The notes beneath the pieces are model-generated. The model was not told the DNA's origin. It saw nothing but the letters and a program-made list of their open reading frames with translations, and did no database searches. A DNA stretch of 64,000 nt from NCBI GenBank assembly GCA_024699855.1, contig JAMPIQ010000001.1, positions 4,712,001 to 4,776,000 of the forward strand. Reading direction: 5' to 3'. A program made the position numbers and the translations under genes. The first letter of the stretch is position 1. Each line of letters begins with the position of its first letter. This stretch comes from Aphelenchoides besseyi (taxonomy: Eukaryota > Nematoda > Chromadorea > Rhabditida > Aphelenchoididae). This document shows positions 10,976-23,434 of this stretch, piece by piece.

Positions 10976-13570
10976 ATAAGCATCACTGCACAACCTGCGA
11001 CCCATTCAAGGACTCAAAACGACCGCCGAGCAAGAGTACGAATATCGAGATCTCGAACACACGAAGCAAAAACTTTCCGCTCTTTTAGTTTTTATATTTC
11101 CGATTCAGTTTTTAAAAGCATTCAAATGGACGAAACGTAAAAGTGGAAATACGCGGAACATAAAGCACGAAAACTGCCGATGAAAAGTTCCGATTTTACT
11201 CTCAAGAGTGTGTGACTGTCAATTACGAAACCGCACTCATTAACACGATCTACGAATTCTATTGTTAAGACAAAGATAAGTTCCGCATTCGAAAGCACCT
11301 CTGTAGCATGCAATCAGACATAATAGACGGTTAATGAGCTATCGGCTGAACTCCCAGAACACCGACTATCAACTAATAAGAGTCTAAGATTACGAACCCA
11401 AACGGGAATTTTCGAATGTCACAACGAGAGTCGATTGAACATTTCCGTCGAAAACATTTCCTTCTGATTCATAATAATCGAAAACAATCAGACGAAAACA
11501 ACAGAACTGCAATGAACAAAAAACGTGATTTTTGCGAGAATTGGAACTCGTGATTCTCCAACACGGCAAACCAATAGCCGTGAATACCCAGCAACACGTT
11601 AACCGGCTTGGAACAAAACTCGTAAACGACAAACACCGAGAGTTCTGTAGTTTGCTGCAAAAAAGCGAGCTGGACATTCTCGCATCAAAATGCAAATCGA
11701 CATCTCCACGTGGTTACGGTGCGCAAATCGTAATCGTCAAATAAAAGAATTCAGGTCGAGAATGCGCGGTCGAACCAAATTGCCGGACATTTCGGACGTC
11801 CGTATTTCTCTTTTTCCCTCGAGTTCCTCAAATTGGCCACGGAAGAAAAGCGACGGCCGAATTTCGAACCGTCTCAGGTCGTCACACGAATCAAAAGGGG
11901 GCAACCATGGCAACGAGTCTCAAGTCCAACCAACGGCTATTTCAACGGCGGTTGTCCATAGAGTTGTTTTGATGAATTTCAAACACCAAAAGATTCCAAA
12001 CTGTCGATCAGTTGTTGCGAGACTTAAACCAAATCAACAAGCACGTTGGAGCGAAATCGAAAACGCCGATTAGTCGACTGCAATCTTCTCGTTTAGTTTT
12101 AGGTTGAATACCGTTAAAGTGAAAAGACAAGATTATTTCTACAACAAAGTTGTTTCTCTGCAGTGAGTCGTTTTCTTGAACACTTTGGATTAATACAACA
12201 TATTAAACAATCAACACAAACACTTAAACAAAATGACAAGAAAAAAGAAATCAGTGACTATGAACTCAATGCGATCGAAGCGTCGAGTTCATGATACCAA
12301 TCAATGCAACACCCTTAAATGACAAGCTATTTCCTGACTCCGTTCAACTCAGCAAAGTGGTTTTCGTTTGTCAATTTAATTTCGGAAATTCCTTAGATCG
12401 AAATTCGAGTGGTTTCGACCCCCCCAACTGGCCGATTTCACCTCCAACGAAACCTTCTTGTAATCCTTGTCACGGCATTTACTTTATCTTTTTCGAGAAT
12501 TCGAGTTTTGCAGACGACACGGAGTCTCGCAATGTTCCGGTTGTTCGCTTAATTTCATTTTGTTGGTCGATGTAGACGGTCGATTTGAAGTCGATGGCTT
12601 TGGAACAAGCGACGGAACATTCAAAGTCGACGATAGAAAACAAGTGAAATCCGGAGAGTTTTCTTTTGTCTAAACGACACACATGTACATTAATATCCAA
12701 CCTATCAACTCACTTCATTGGCGGTTCATTAGAGCGACTTTGCTGTCTATTTGCTTTGGAAGTTCGATTACGCGAAGGATTCAAATCATAGGATCATGTG
12801 GAGAAAAGTAGAAAGCCGGCAAGATTTCGACTTTCACTCCACTGTTAATGCCCAAATCAGAGCACAGAAGATGTCAAGCTGTTCCTCCGTTACGTACGTG
12901 CTGAAAACTTTGTGTATTCGTTTTATGGCGTTAAAACTGATAACGTAAGCAATCAAACCACTTTGCAGCTTTTTCATTTACAATCGTTTAATGTCTTCGT
13001 ATTCATTCTATTCCAGAGCTTCGGCAATTGAAAATAAGCTTATCGGATTTGCTATTCCATTGATAAACGGCTAACCAGTTGACGACGAGAAGCTTATTAT
13101 TTCCTCCAAATTAGACTGATAAACTTTTAACAACAATTACACGAGTAAACAAGGACAAGTAGCGCGGGTAATTGTGTCGTTGGGTTAGTAGCGTATATTG
13201 GATAGGAGTTGGGTGGCGTTGAGGGCCTTCAGCCCGAAGAAATGCAAGATGACCAACTGCTCCATCAACAAAAACACTCGAAAGTTCAGAGGCTGTCACT
13301 CTCCAAATGTTTTAAAAGACTGCTCCGCGATTTTCATTCAGAAAGTGATCAACCATACTCTTATGTCGTCTATCAACAGAAAATAGAAAGTCGTGGAAAT
13401 TGGTCTAGTAAGATAAAAATGATTGCTGTTTAGGAGCATTTGAGTTTAAAAGCTGTGAAATTTTGTTTTTATTTAAACAAAAACATATTGCAGTTGAACT
13501 GTTCACCTAATAACAAAGATCATCATATAAAACGTTAAAATAAGCTTTTATTTACATTCGCACCACAATT
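10976..13570. other. gene-poor stretch
   Basis: About 2.6 kb with only short frames on both strands. A plus-strand frame at 12751-12948 has no signature and no convincing splice partners. The one structured item is the dispersed repeat at 13173-13257, listed separately. It may be regulatory DNA or old transposon debris. Confidence 0.4.
13173..13257 (+). repeat. dispersed repeat copy A with GGGC/GCCC hairpin
   Basis: This 85-bp stretch is a diverged inverted copy of 55188-55282. Shared blocks run from GTGTCGTTGGGTT through GGGCCTTCAGCCCGAA to TGCAAGA and CCAAC. The middle block can fold into a short GGGC/GCCC hairpin. The other copy lies just downstream of the Helitron helicase fragment. Confidence 0.65.
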
Positions 13571-13954
13571 TCAATATCTTGACGAAATATATCGACCCAA
13601 GAAGAAAAGTCCAACGGCAATCAAGATCACGAGCAGAACCGAAAAGAAGACGCTAAACGGGAGCGGATGAAGAGCTTCTTAAACTTCAACTCACATTGCC
13701 CAGACTTCGAATTGGAGACAACACTCGAACGGGAAATCTTGACAACAGGTCCAGTAGTGAAGAAAAGAACCGGTGCCACAACTGAACTCACATCAGAAGT
13801 CATCGGCCAGTCCAACTTACATTTCGCCGACTCCACCATTGAAGCCCGGCAACACGCCCGTCAGGCCGGGAGTCAGAGGACAAGAGTAAACGGACTGAGT
13901 GCCAACAGTGAAGGGAAGACTGGAAACGAAGATCGTGACTAGAAACCAGAACAT
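13571..13954 (-). CDS. small Cys-rich single-pass membrane protein
   Basis: Three exons (13954-13821, 13781-13695, 13652-13571) splice to exactly 100 codons plus stop. Both introns have good GTAAGT/GTGAGT donors and TTCAG/TTTAG acceptors. The product has an N-terminal signal peptide (MFWFLVTIFVSSLPFTVG), a short Gly/Pro loop, a compact cysteine cluster (ICGTGSF, then YWTCCQDFPFECC), and one transmembrane helix (AIVFFSVLLVILIAVGLFF), ending GRYISSRY. It resembles small nematode Cys-plus-TM surface proteins in layout, but I cannot name a family. A CTTTTCAG lies 5 bases before the ATG, consistent with trans-splicing. No single exon is long enough to stand out as an open frame. Confidence 0.7.
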
Positions 13955-14405
13955 CGGGACTGAAAAGAAGTTTTACGTTCAACGTTTCTGCGCATTTCGC
14001 TCGTAAAATCTTATGAGTTTTCGAAGAAAGAAACCGCGTCTCGAGTTGTGTCGACAATCAAACTTTGGAGTTGACATTGAACTGTTGGTGAGATTTTGAA
14101 ACGCTCCAAATCCCGAGCAAACGCTGAGCCGAAATCGTGTTGAGAGGAACCGGATTGACGGTCGGCGGATGAATCGATCGCTTTTTACTTTTTGGGCGAA
14201 TACAATCGGTAGTTGTTTTCATGTCCGTTGCGTCATTTAAGCAAAAGTTATTACTATACGAGATTGGTGTGGAGTGTTAAGTGAACTGTAGAAGCAATAC
14301 GGTCAATTAGCGATGCAATCAGAATGACCAAAAGTCTGCATTCGGTCTTCATCATCAGTCTCGGTTCGTTGTTCTTTCGAGTCGGTTGCTCAATTCGCTC
14401 TGCCA
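13955..14405. other. divergent intergenic region
   Basis: About 450 bp between the minus-strand Cys-rich membrane protein and the plus-strand gene at 14406. An ATG at 14324 opens a short hydrophobic frame (SVFIISLGSLFF) that overlaps the next start in another frame, so it may act as an upstream ORF. No other feature seen. Confidence 0.35.
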
Positions 14406-15406
14406 ATGGAAAAGCAAGAAGTGAGTGGAATTCCTGTTCTCTCACTGTTTCTGTTTAGTTCATGGACGAGCAAGTACGTTCCCAACATCTGTCGCCTTCG
14501 TGGATCAATGAAACGATGGAGTTGGATCCGAAAGGAGCACTCGAACTGATGGAGAGCATTTTCGAGCGTCACGCTGAAGAGCGTCGAGATCAAATTGCGG
14601 CACACGTCGAGGAAGTGGAGAAAGTGCGAAAAATCATTCTGTCAACTGGTTTATCCGCCGAGAACGTGGAGCAAATACTGAGATCGTCGTTGGCCAAATA
14701 CGAAACTCTTGTCTGTGGTAAGAACGACCATAAACTTCTTCTGTACGATCAGTTTCAGATCTGCGTTCGAAGCAAACAGATTTTTCTTCGACCCGTCAAT
14801 CTTCTGATCCGTTAGCCGTCGAACAGCTTCCAAGTCAACCGGCCGAACTGCGAGTTCAACCGGAGAATGGAGAATTCAAAAACGACCATCCAGTTGAATC
14901 AACAGTTAGAAGTGGAATTTGACTTCGAAGATCAATCCAATTTGAACGTCTACGCTCGTCTTTCCGCGCTTCCACAACACCAATCAAACGCTTCGGAGAT
15001 TCGTGATGAGAGACTCGACACTGCGGTTTGTCCAATTCAACCTACTCGACCACTGAAACAAGCCATTGGTCCATTGCCGTCTTATTCATTCGATCAACTT
15101 TCGCGTACTCGTCCGAATCATGTCTTTCATGTGAGCAGCCTTTTGGCTAATTCATTGCAGAGTTTGTTTCAGGCGAACGAACTTCCAATCGATGGAGACA
15201 ACTGGAGTGACAACGGAAAGCCATTCAACACCAATCGAGATCATGCAAGTGAATGGACTGATGTGACAAACAGCAAGAAACCGATCGATCTCGAAAGGGA
15301 CCAAGTGACCGGTGGAAATGGCGAATGTTACTACGCGTACGACGAACAATCTCATAACGAGAACACCATTCACAATGTGGAGTCTCTGACTGTTTGTCCA
15401 AAGTAA
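14406..15406 (+). CDS. unknown protein with helical N-terminal domain
   Basis: Start MEKQE, then a 38-nt intron (14421-14458) joins FMDEQVRSQHLSPSW. The next part is a charged helical stretch (ALELMESIFERHAEERRD, then VEEVEKVRKIILSTG) that may be a coiled coil. A 41-nt intron at 14718-14758 follows. To regain the long downstream frame (LEVEFDFEDQSNLNVYARL to the TAA at 15404-15406) one more intron is needed. A 40-nt candidate runs 14795-14834, with a weak GTCAAT donor. Another intron begins at the GTGAGC near 15129. The rest is polar and probably disordered. No signal peptide, no membrane helix, no known domain recognised. It is tail-to-tail with the convertase gene. Confidence 0.55.
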
Positions 15407-15756
15407 AGTTCTAGAGGCAATAAACTGAAAAAAGCCACTGGTTTATTGTGATAAATTTATTCTCTAATTGCGTTGTAATTCAACAAGAATCTGTGTACAA
15501 GAAACAATTGAACAAAACCGTAGAGAAAAATAGAAATCCATGGCTTGAGAACGAGAAATTTCAAGTGACCGTTTTTGGTGTTTGTGAACTAAGTGAGAAG
15601 AATGAAATTCAAGGAACGATGACAAATATGAAAGATCCGAAATGACGAGATAAAGGAACATTGCAGCCTTTTGAAGGCGAGACAAGTGAAAGACGTTTAA
15701 TTCAGATAGAAATTGGAATGGTGGTCTTTAGAATTTTCAACATATTGAACTATCAT
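15407..15756. other. intergenic between convergent genes
   Basis: AT-rich 350 bp between two convergent stop codons, with AATAAA at 15419. A weak plus-strand frame (15448-15645) is Asn/Lys-rich and looks random. Confidence 0.4.
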
Positions 15757-18588
15757 CTATAGTCCAATGATACGCATTAAGACGATCAGAAGAATGGCAT
15801 GAAGAAGATGAGAATGATGAATTGAAGAAGCAGTCGAATAAGTTGGATCGTATTGCGCGTTAACCGAACGCTCTGCGATATAATACCCATCAGTTCCTGT
15901 TGGGCCAATTCGATCGGCTGTTCCGTACAACACCAAATCCCATTTCAACAGTTCCGCATCTAAATCAAAAGGTTTTAGCTTGAAATTGATTGTACAACTA
16001 ACCATCCCAGCCATCATTATCAACCTCCAATGTCCACGTTCCGGTTGCCGGCTCGCCCCAACAATGTGTGGTCATGAATGCCCAATCGCGGAAACCCGTT
16101 CGACTCGTGTCACGAACTCGTTTTGCCAACAGAGTAGAGCGAGTACCCGACGGTGAAGTCAAATAGACTTGAACATCGCCTCTTTTCAAAACATTGAGCG
16201 TAATGATCGCTTGTACATGCTCGAGATATTTCACCTCATTGCTCGTATCGCCTGCACAAGCAGTTGTGAACATTTGCAAGTGCAGACGATTGGCATTTGG
16301 TATCGTTTTGTAAGCAGCGGGATAAGAAGCTCGACATGCTCGTTGAACGGGGACCGTTCGCCAAACACGAGCTAATTTGACCATTGCACCGGCATCCAAC
16401 AGTCCATAACCGAACGAATGCGAAACGTTACGACCGAGTCCATTAGTTTTCCAATCTCCTGCTTTTAGTCCCGCGGGGTTCGCAGTTCTGACAACAATAT
16501 GCTTAAACACATCAATAATTGACTATCTTGTTTACGAAAAACAAACTTGTAAGTCCCGCCAAGTTAATCGAGGATTTGCTTCCAACGTCAATGCGGCGAT
16601 TCCAGCAACTGAACAGATTGCTATCAGATGTCAATTGAATTCGATTTACCCAACGGTGCACTAGCACTCGTTCCCGTGTGAGTTTTTGTACACGAATGAT
16701 GCAGGTCAGTGGTGGCAATCATTTTCTCGCCGGTCGCTCCACTCGAATACGCAGTACCAAGGGTCGAAGAGCAGGATTCAGAATACCACGGAACATTACC
16801 GTTTTCTGTAGCCGACGAGATGGAAAGCGTGTAAATTGAATTGGTGTCTGAAAGCAAAAATGACAATCACTTGCTACGAATATTTGAGTTTTAGACAATT
16901 TTTACCACCGATACATTTATATCACTTGTCATGTAGAAAACTTACATCCATCACAGTTGCAACTGTCAGCGTCTTTTCCACCGTTTCCAGAAGCCCAAAT
17001 AAAAATCGAGCCCAAACCGCCGCGTCCTGAACCCTTCTGATTACTCGTGAACTTCGGTTATCAGTTTACCGTGGCGAATACCCGCTTCGAACGCTTGGCG
17101 AGTGAGTATCGCTGGTCCGTCAACAGTTCGGCCGTCGTCTGGAATCAGTTAAACGTTAGCCATGTTCTCATATGTTAGAACATGCACACTTCCAGCTTTG
17201 CAATTGTTAGTTTTCATTGTTTACAAAACAAAAATCATTGCAAATACACGAGTGAACAAAACGATAGAAATGCACGTACCATCAGGTCCTGAAAACATTG
17301 TTTTTAGTTCAATCGTTCTATTCGGATTCCCAAATAATTTCAATTCTGATTCCCGATAATCTCCAACTTACCCCAACTAGCCGAGTAGATGTCGATATGC
17401 TGATTGTTGTAACTCAAACTTGTTGCCTCCACCGCATCAGTCACTTCTCCATCCAACATCCGAATTCCGCCAATCTTCGCGTTGAATGCGATTCCAACAA
17501 CACAGAAAGAATTGTTGTAAACCGCCGCTACTTCTCCAGCACAACGAGTTCCGTGACGATTTTCGTCAGTGTACTCGTAGCGCGGTGTTGGATCCAAATC
17601 GCCGTCATTCACGTCGTAGGATGCATCAGGATCGAAATTCGGGGCAATATCGGGATGTGACACTTCTAATCCGTCGTCTAAAATTGTGACCACAACCCCA
17701 CGACCCGTATATCCCAGTTCCCAGGCTTCTGCAAACAAGAAAGATTAATTGTGAATGAGGTCTCATTTTACCTTTGACGTTGTGGTCCATTAGACCTGGA
17801 GAGGAATCACTTCGATGTAAATACCACATGTCAGTAAAATCTGAAGAGAGTATTAACGAAAACATCAGATTTCTTGACTTACATGGATCATTAGGTGTTG
17901 TGTAATGTTTTTGAAAAGAATGTCCAATTTCGTTTGTTTCAAACGGATGATCGTGGGAGTTCAGCCGGTAGTCAATGGGTCGACTATCTATTCGTCGTTC
18001 ATGAACGTAAACCGGCGGTTGCTGTTGACCGGACTTTCCAGCCGCGTAGTGATGATTGTGGTGACGAATCAAAGGCTGATCGACGTAACGAAAATCGCGT
18101 TTAACTCTTCGTTTAACAATCTGTTGTTCCATCCACGAGACCTGAAAACAAACAGATGAAAAGTTGACCGACTGGTTCATGAGCGTACGTTTGGCTCCCG
18201 AGATAAACTCGATGTTGTAAGACTTCTCGTTCGTCGGAATGATCGTTTTTTACCGCGTATATCTTGGAATAGAAAGTAATCGGAACCAGGAATGACCTAA
18301 AATGCGCACCATTTGAACATATCAATTGCCGTTAACCAACCTGTCCAACGTAATTGTAACCGTATTTCTGAGCCAGTGTTTTTGCGTCCGTTTCAGTACC
18401 GTTTTCAATTTGCACTGCCCACTGATTAGTAAAAAGTTTACCCGTTTTTAGACCTAAACATCCTTGTACGAGATGAATATTCGGAACGTTGACTCACCCG
18501 TTGGCGACGTCAAATCAGCGAAGACCGAAGTTGGAAGCACGAGGCAAAGAAGGAACACAGCCCGAGCCAGCGGGCATTGTATGGACAT
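15757..18588 (-). CDS. furin/PC5-type proprotein convertase (BLI-4/KPC-like)
   Basis: Secretory-pathway subtilisin-like endoprotease that cuts proproteins after paired basic residues. In order from 18588: signal peptide ([18 protein letters not shown]), prodomain starting [17 protein letters not shown], maturation site KRRVKRD, then the catalytic domain with Asp in [14 protein letters not shown], His in RHGTRCAGE, oxyanion Asn in [14 protein letters not shown] and Ser in [12 protein letters not shown]-domain follows ([16 protein letters not shown] through [13 protein letters not shown] and [12 protein letters not shown]). There is no C-terminal Cys-rich repeat domain. The protein ends about 30 residues past the P-domain in a hydrophobic tail ([16 protein letters not shown]), which suggests membrane or GPI anchoring. 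Start chosen for the signal peptide. The [15 protein letters not shown] site is closest in style to PC5/PACE4 and BLI-4. All catalytic residues are present. Confidence 0.92.
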
Positions 18589-21500
18589 TGTAATCAGTGG
18601 AGTTGAGTCGAGAATGATTGTCGGACCTCCAATCGTTTGCGTCCTCTGCGTCGCATTTCGTTTTGCATTACGCCGAGTGGGCGCAGACATCGAAATGAAG
18701 TGGAAATGAAAACGAGGAAAAAACCAATGAATAAGAACTGTCGACAACACGAAATTTAGCAGCTGAGGAAAGAAATCGCCAAGAATCGTATACGTCGGTT
18801 GGCGTTTCAGAGCCCAGCAACATCATCAACTGAAAGCGAATATTCGATTCTGTTGAGCCAAAAGGTCACTTACCAACGACAGTGAACATTTGATTAGTAG
18901 AAAACAAGAAGAAAGCAAAACAAGACCGGGGTGTCGAAGGCAAGAAAGTCGATTCGAGTGATGACCAGGTGAAAACAACTCCCGTTTTGTTGCTGAAATT
19001 TGCTCGTTAAGAACTGAACAGGAAAACACGAAGAAGGAAATAAACGCGAATTCAAAGATCCCCCCTCAGAAGCCCCGTGTTTTAACGAACTGACGTAAAC
19101 TGTTAATCAGTTCGTTCATTCAAAACAACGACCTGTTTTCGCGAGTAGACAAATTGGCGGCTTTCAACAAAAATGACCGCTTTTCAGGTTGAAAGTGCCG
19201 ATTAGAAGGACAGTGAGTCATAATAGGAAAGTGATTGACAAGTGCGCGACAGCAGAAACGACCATTACGCAATTGTTCGAAATTGGCCGTCCAAACGAGA
19301 TGTGAACGGAAAAGAGAAACAAAATGGGTGGTAATGATCAATCAAAATTTTCGCAGTTTTGACGTTTTTATGACGACAAATCCAACGGACATTTTGAACA
19401 ACGAGTTTACGCTTCGGGTTTATCGACGCGATGTTTGGGAAAATGACCCTCACGATGCTTCAGATAAGATCCCGAACACCAAAGCGGATTAACGGACCTA
19501 ACACGTGAGCCTTCGACTACAAAAAACAAGTTGGGAAATCGATGTGGCGAATTACACGTTCGGGAAAGTCGATGCCATGGACGGAAATAAAACAATTGAG
19601 GACGAGCGATTTTTATGTTTCTGGCGGCTGTTTTCTTGTCGGCACTCGAACAAAAGGAAGTTAATCGACCACCTTCTTTTCTGATTATGAAAACATCTTT
19701 TCCTCGTCGAACTCGCCTTTCCCGAAGCAGAATGGGAATCTAGGAAACGGTCAAATCGACGTCGTCCGATCGTTTGCGCCAATTTTCCTCTGAAATCCCG
19801 CAATTCCCAATTTCCGACAGTCAACGAAGAAATTCGATTTTGCGTTTCAATTTTTCGATTTCAACCGCTGCGTCGGGAATTAATCGCCAAATCAAAACGC
19901 ATCTCCTCGTGATTTCCCTTTGCGGAAATGTGCGCGTTTTTTGCGTCTGGAGTTGCGAAAAACGGACGCGAAATCGACGCCCGTCTTAAATACGCGGATC
20001 TTACGGACGCAATTACACGTTTGACCAACCAGGTGATGACATGAACGAAACCCGATTCATATCCGTTCCATTGGAAGACAAACAAATGACGTTCTACATC
20101 GCGAGTAATGAGCATCGAAGTGAACAGTTCGATTGAGAACAATAACCGTCGGACCAAACGCCATGAATTGATTATGAGACAAACACGAGTTTTTGGTCTT
20201 TTGCTTTTTGACGAGAAGTTCGAGAAGCCAACGAAAAACGTGTGAATCTCAACGCTCGGAACAAACAAAAGAACCTGGGAATTGGATATCGGATTACAAT
20301 GCGACCATTTCCGCTCTTGTAACGTAATTTCCTACAGAATTCCCTTCTAATGAGTTCGAGACCGCTGACCAAATGCCCTCCAAATCTCTCGAAGTTCGCA
20401 AATTGAATGCGCAACATCTTCCGCAAGTCGCGCAAAGTCTCCAAATTGCGAATCAAAACCGGAAATGAGCTCCTGTTGGGTCATTGCATTTCCAAATGCG
20501 TGAAAGACGTCGTACATGTGGTTCTCTCTTCGCTCTCAACCTTTCTTTTACTATGTAGTCCTTCAACAATGCAATGTTAAGAAGGATCGTTGAAACGGAC
20601 GTTGAAATCTCGTGAATAGCTACGAATAGTAATTAGAAGTTGTGAGCTAAACGGTCGACACGGTTCACAACATTTCAACGTTCTTAACGGGAATCACGAC
20701 GTTTTCATTCGGGACCCAATTTTTTGAAGCGGAAGAAACGTTGAGCGTGGAATTATGCAAAAAAGCACGGCCATCGAGTTGGAATCGAAAACTTTTGGAT
20801 TTGAACATCATTTCCGAAAACATGCGCAACCATCCAATTAGCAGAAAGACGCAGTGGATTTCCGTTCCAACGGTCGCAATAATTCAAATTTTGTGGACCG
20901 CAGATAATTTGATTACTCTCTCGTCCGGAAATACAAATTGCATGCGCGTTTAGCGACCGTGACTTCTGGTTCATGAGCCGCAGATGTCACTGGAAAATAG
21001 AAGTAAAAAATGACTGTTGCATTTTTGTCAGTTTTTTACTCGGACGTCGACTGTGCACAGGCGGCGTGCTCGAAAAGGAAGCCGGACGTCGCAAGATAAA
21101 CGAGCAAAAACGACGACGATCAAAGCCCAAGGAAATTGCGCATAACGTTCTCTGACAACGAGATTTTATCCTCAACGCAATTGCCCACATCAACGTCTTC
21201 GGAATTTGGACGCACATAAAAACTGGAATTCGGTTCTTCAAACGTTAAAACAAAAAGTTGAGAGCGTGGCCAAGAAAAGCGTATGGACTTTAAACGCCCC
21301 AAAAAAAGTGTCTTATTCGATTAGAAAGACACAAAAAGCGCGGAAAGACGACGTGAATGTCAATAGAAAGTGGAACGGCCAAAAGAAGCGCCGTGGACAG
21401 ACAGCCAATTAATCGCCCACAAATCCGAGAACTCGACAACTTCCGTCGAAAAGAGCCAATTAGTCAGAAGTTCCATTTTTGAATACGAAAATGAATCCTA

Positions 21501-21893
21501 ATTGAAGCCCATGAGACTCGGTCGTAAGGAATCCAAACATACTGACCACTCATCCTGATTCTTCAACAGTCGAAACACTGCTTGTTGGCATGAGAAACAG
21601 TGCGAGACGAGTTGTTGCGTATTGTGAGTCAAATCGATGACAATAAGCTTTCAGTGCACGACGCTGAGAAGGAAGCAAACGATCGTATTTCTCATACCAA
21701 GACGAATTACGATCAGACGTGTGTTGTTAAGGAATAGAGCTGTTGACTCAAACACGTAAATCGAATTAGATTAGACGACGCAAATGTTTGCAGTTGAGAT
21801 TAAAGTCGAAAGTTCGATGATTCCCGGGTTCACGAAAGCAAAATTATGATTTTTTGGGTTAATGTACCGAATTCGCAGGAACATTTTGGTGCA
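18589..21893. other. large gene-poor stretch upstream of convertase
   Basis: About 3.3 kb between the convertase start and the aspartic-protease-like gene. Many short frames on both strands, none with a motif, signal peptide or clean splice pattern. It is the 5' flank of both divergent genes and could hold long regulatory sequence or unrecognised noncoding RNA. Confidence 0.35.
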
Positions 21894-23249
21894 ATGCTGT
21901 GGTTACTAGTGTCTCTTTATCTTATTTGTCAAACAACTGGAAGTCCGTTTTTGGAATTCAAAGCAACGGGTAAGTGTAAGAAGACATCTCGAAAACAATT
22001 CGCAGGACCGTTCTATTCGATTCCACTAAGAATTGGAATGCCACCACAGGAAGTGAATGTGACCATCGACACCACGGCTCATTTGACTTTTGTTTACACT
22101 CAAGATTCTCAGTGCTACGGAGAAGCAATTGAGCCATGTATTTCACACCCCGGTTTCGATTATCGGTGAGCAGATTCAGACATTCGATCGGACAAACGGA
22201 TTCAGAAAATCGAACACACTCAAAAACCTAAAAACCAAACAAACCTTTCTAACTCCGTTGGGCGAAGCTCAAGGGTTTTTGGTGGAAGAGATCTACAGCG
22301 TAAGTTCACTTCTGTAGTCTTTTCAAACGTATTCAGCTCGGACCTTATGGAATGACCGAAACACCGGCAACCATCGGAATTGCGAACAGAGTGATTTCTC
22401 ACATGAATCGTAAGATTCCGACAAGCGGATTCATTTCGATGTTTGCTCCCGTTCATCCCGTGGATTCGCCCGATGCATCACACATGCAAACTTTATCTTC
22501 GCAGTCACAGGCCGCAATCGTTTCGTTGTTCACTCCACGGTAATCGCAAGTCTCTGACTATAGCAAACACAAAATTTGAAGTTGCGGCACAGAAATGCAC
22601 TCAGTGACCATTGGCAAATCGGATGATACGAACTGCCAATCGGATTGGGTCGATTTTCCGTTGGTTCCCGACAATAAGCGCCGTTGGATCATTCAACTCG
22701 ACAGGTAAGTCGACGTGCACAATCATTTGAGTGTTATACAGTGTTTCGTGTGGTCCGACGATCAATCAGCAGAATGTTCAAGCGATTCTATCGACCGCTG
22801 CGGACTACCTGCTGGCACCACGAAATTATGTGAAAGAAATACAAAAAATGTTCAATGCGGTGGTCAGTGATTATCAAAATGGAAGTCTTGGATACTCTGC
22901 GCGTGTCGATTGCCATCAACGAAAGATAGTGAGTATGAATAATCGGACGTCTTTACGCGATTCAGGGTCCATTGTTGAGATTCGATGGTCAAGGACGATC
23001 GTTTTATATGCGACCATCTCAATATATTAAGCAATTCGTAAGCTTAAGATGCCCATCAACTTCACTGCTCTGTTTCAGTACACGGGAGTTTGCATTCTGA
23101 ACATCTATTCGGACGACAATGCTCCTAGTCGATGGACCCTGCCGTACATGTTCTTTCAATCGAATTGCGCTCGTTTTGACTTCGAAAATAGAACCGTGGG
23201 TTTCTCGACACCAAAGAACTTCGAAACGTGCAGTAAATCTTATAAATAA
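21894..23249 (+). CDS. aspartic-protease-like secreted protein, probably not catalytic
   Basis: Seven exons with introns of about 37-44 nt splice to a pepsin-fold protein. Signal peptide MLWLLVSLYLICQTTG, then FYSIPLRIGMPPQEVNVTID, LTFVYTQDSQC, CISHPGFDYR, GFLVEEIYSLGPYGMTETPA, RWIIQLDSVSCGP and a C-terminal half ending VGFSTPKNFETC. The layout follows A1 aspartic proteases. However, the first active-site triad is D-T-T instead of D-T-G and the second reads D-S-V in place of D-S/T-G. Both Asp remain but both Gly are gone. The intron at 22166-22205 (40 nt) is required; reading through it gives an early stop. I chose ATG 21894, after a TTCGCAG at 21874-21880; an in-frame ATG at 21846 is possible. 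Confidence 0.8.
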
Positions 23250-23434
23250 ACAGAACTATGTCATCTTTTGTTAAGAAGTGAGCGAGAAAATCGCGATGAT
23301 TTTCGAAAAAAGCCGAAATAAAAACTGAAATCTCAACGAAAACATCAACTATAAAAGTGCAAAGACGTAGCAAAAAATCGGTTGTCGTTCCGACCGCGTT
23401 TAAATTGAAGAAAATCGATTAAACGTCCATCGCA

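Noticed and set aside
14324..14460. Signal-peptide-like start at 14324 for the unknown gene
   Set aside because: Its frame stops after splicing; only the ATG at 14406 joins the long downstream frame. It may be an upstream ORF.
22166..22179. Apparent 14-nt intron or frameshift in the aspartic-protease-like gene
   Set aside because: A normal 40-nt GT-AG intron (22166-22205) restores the frame, so the gene is not broken here.
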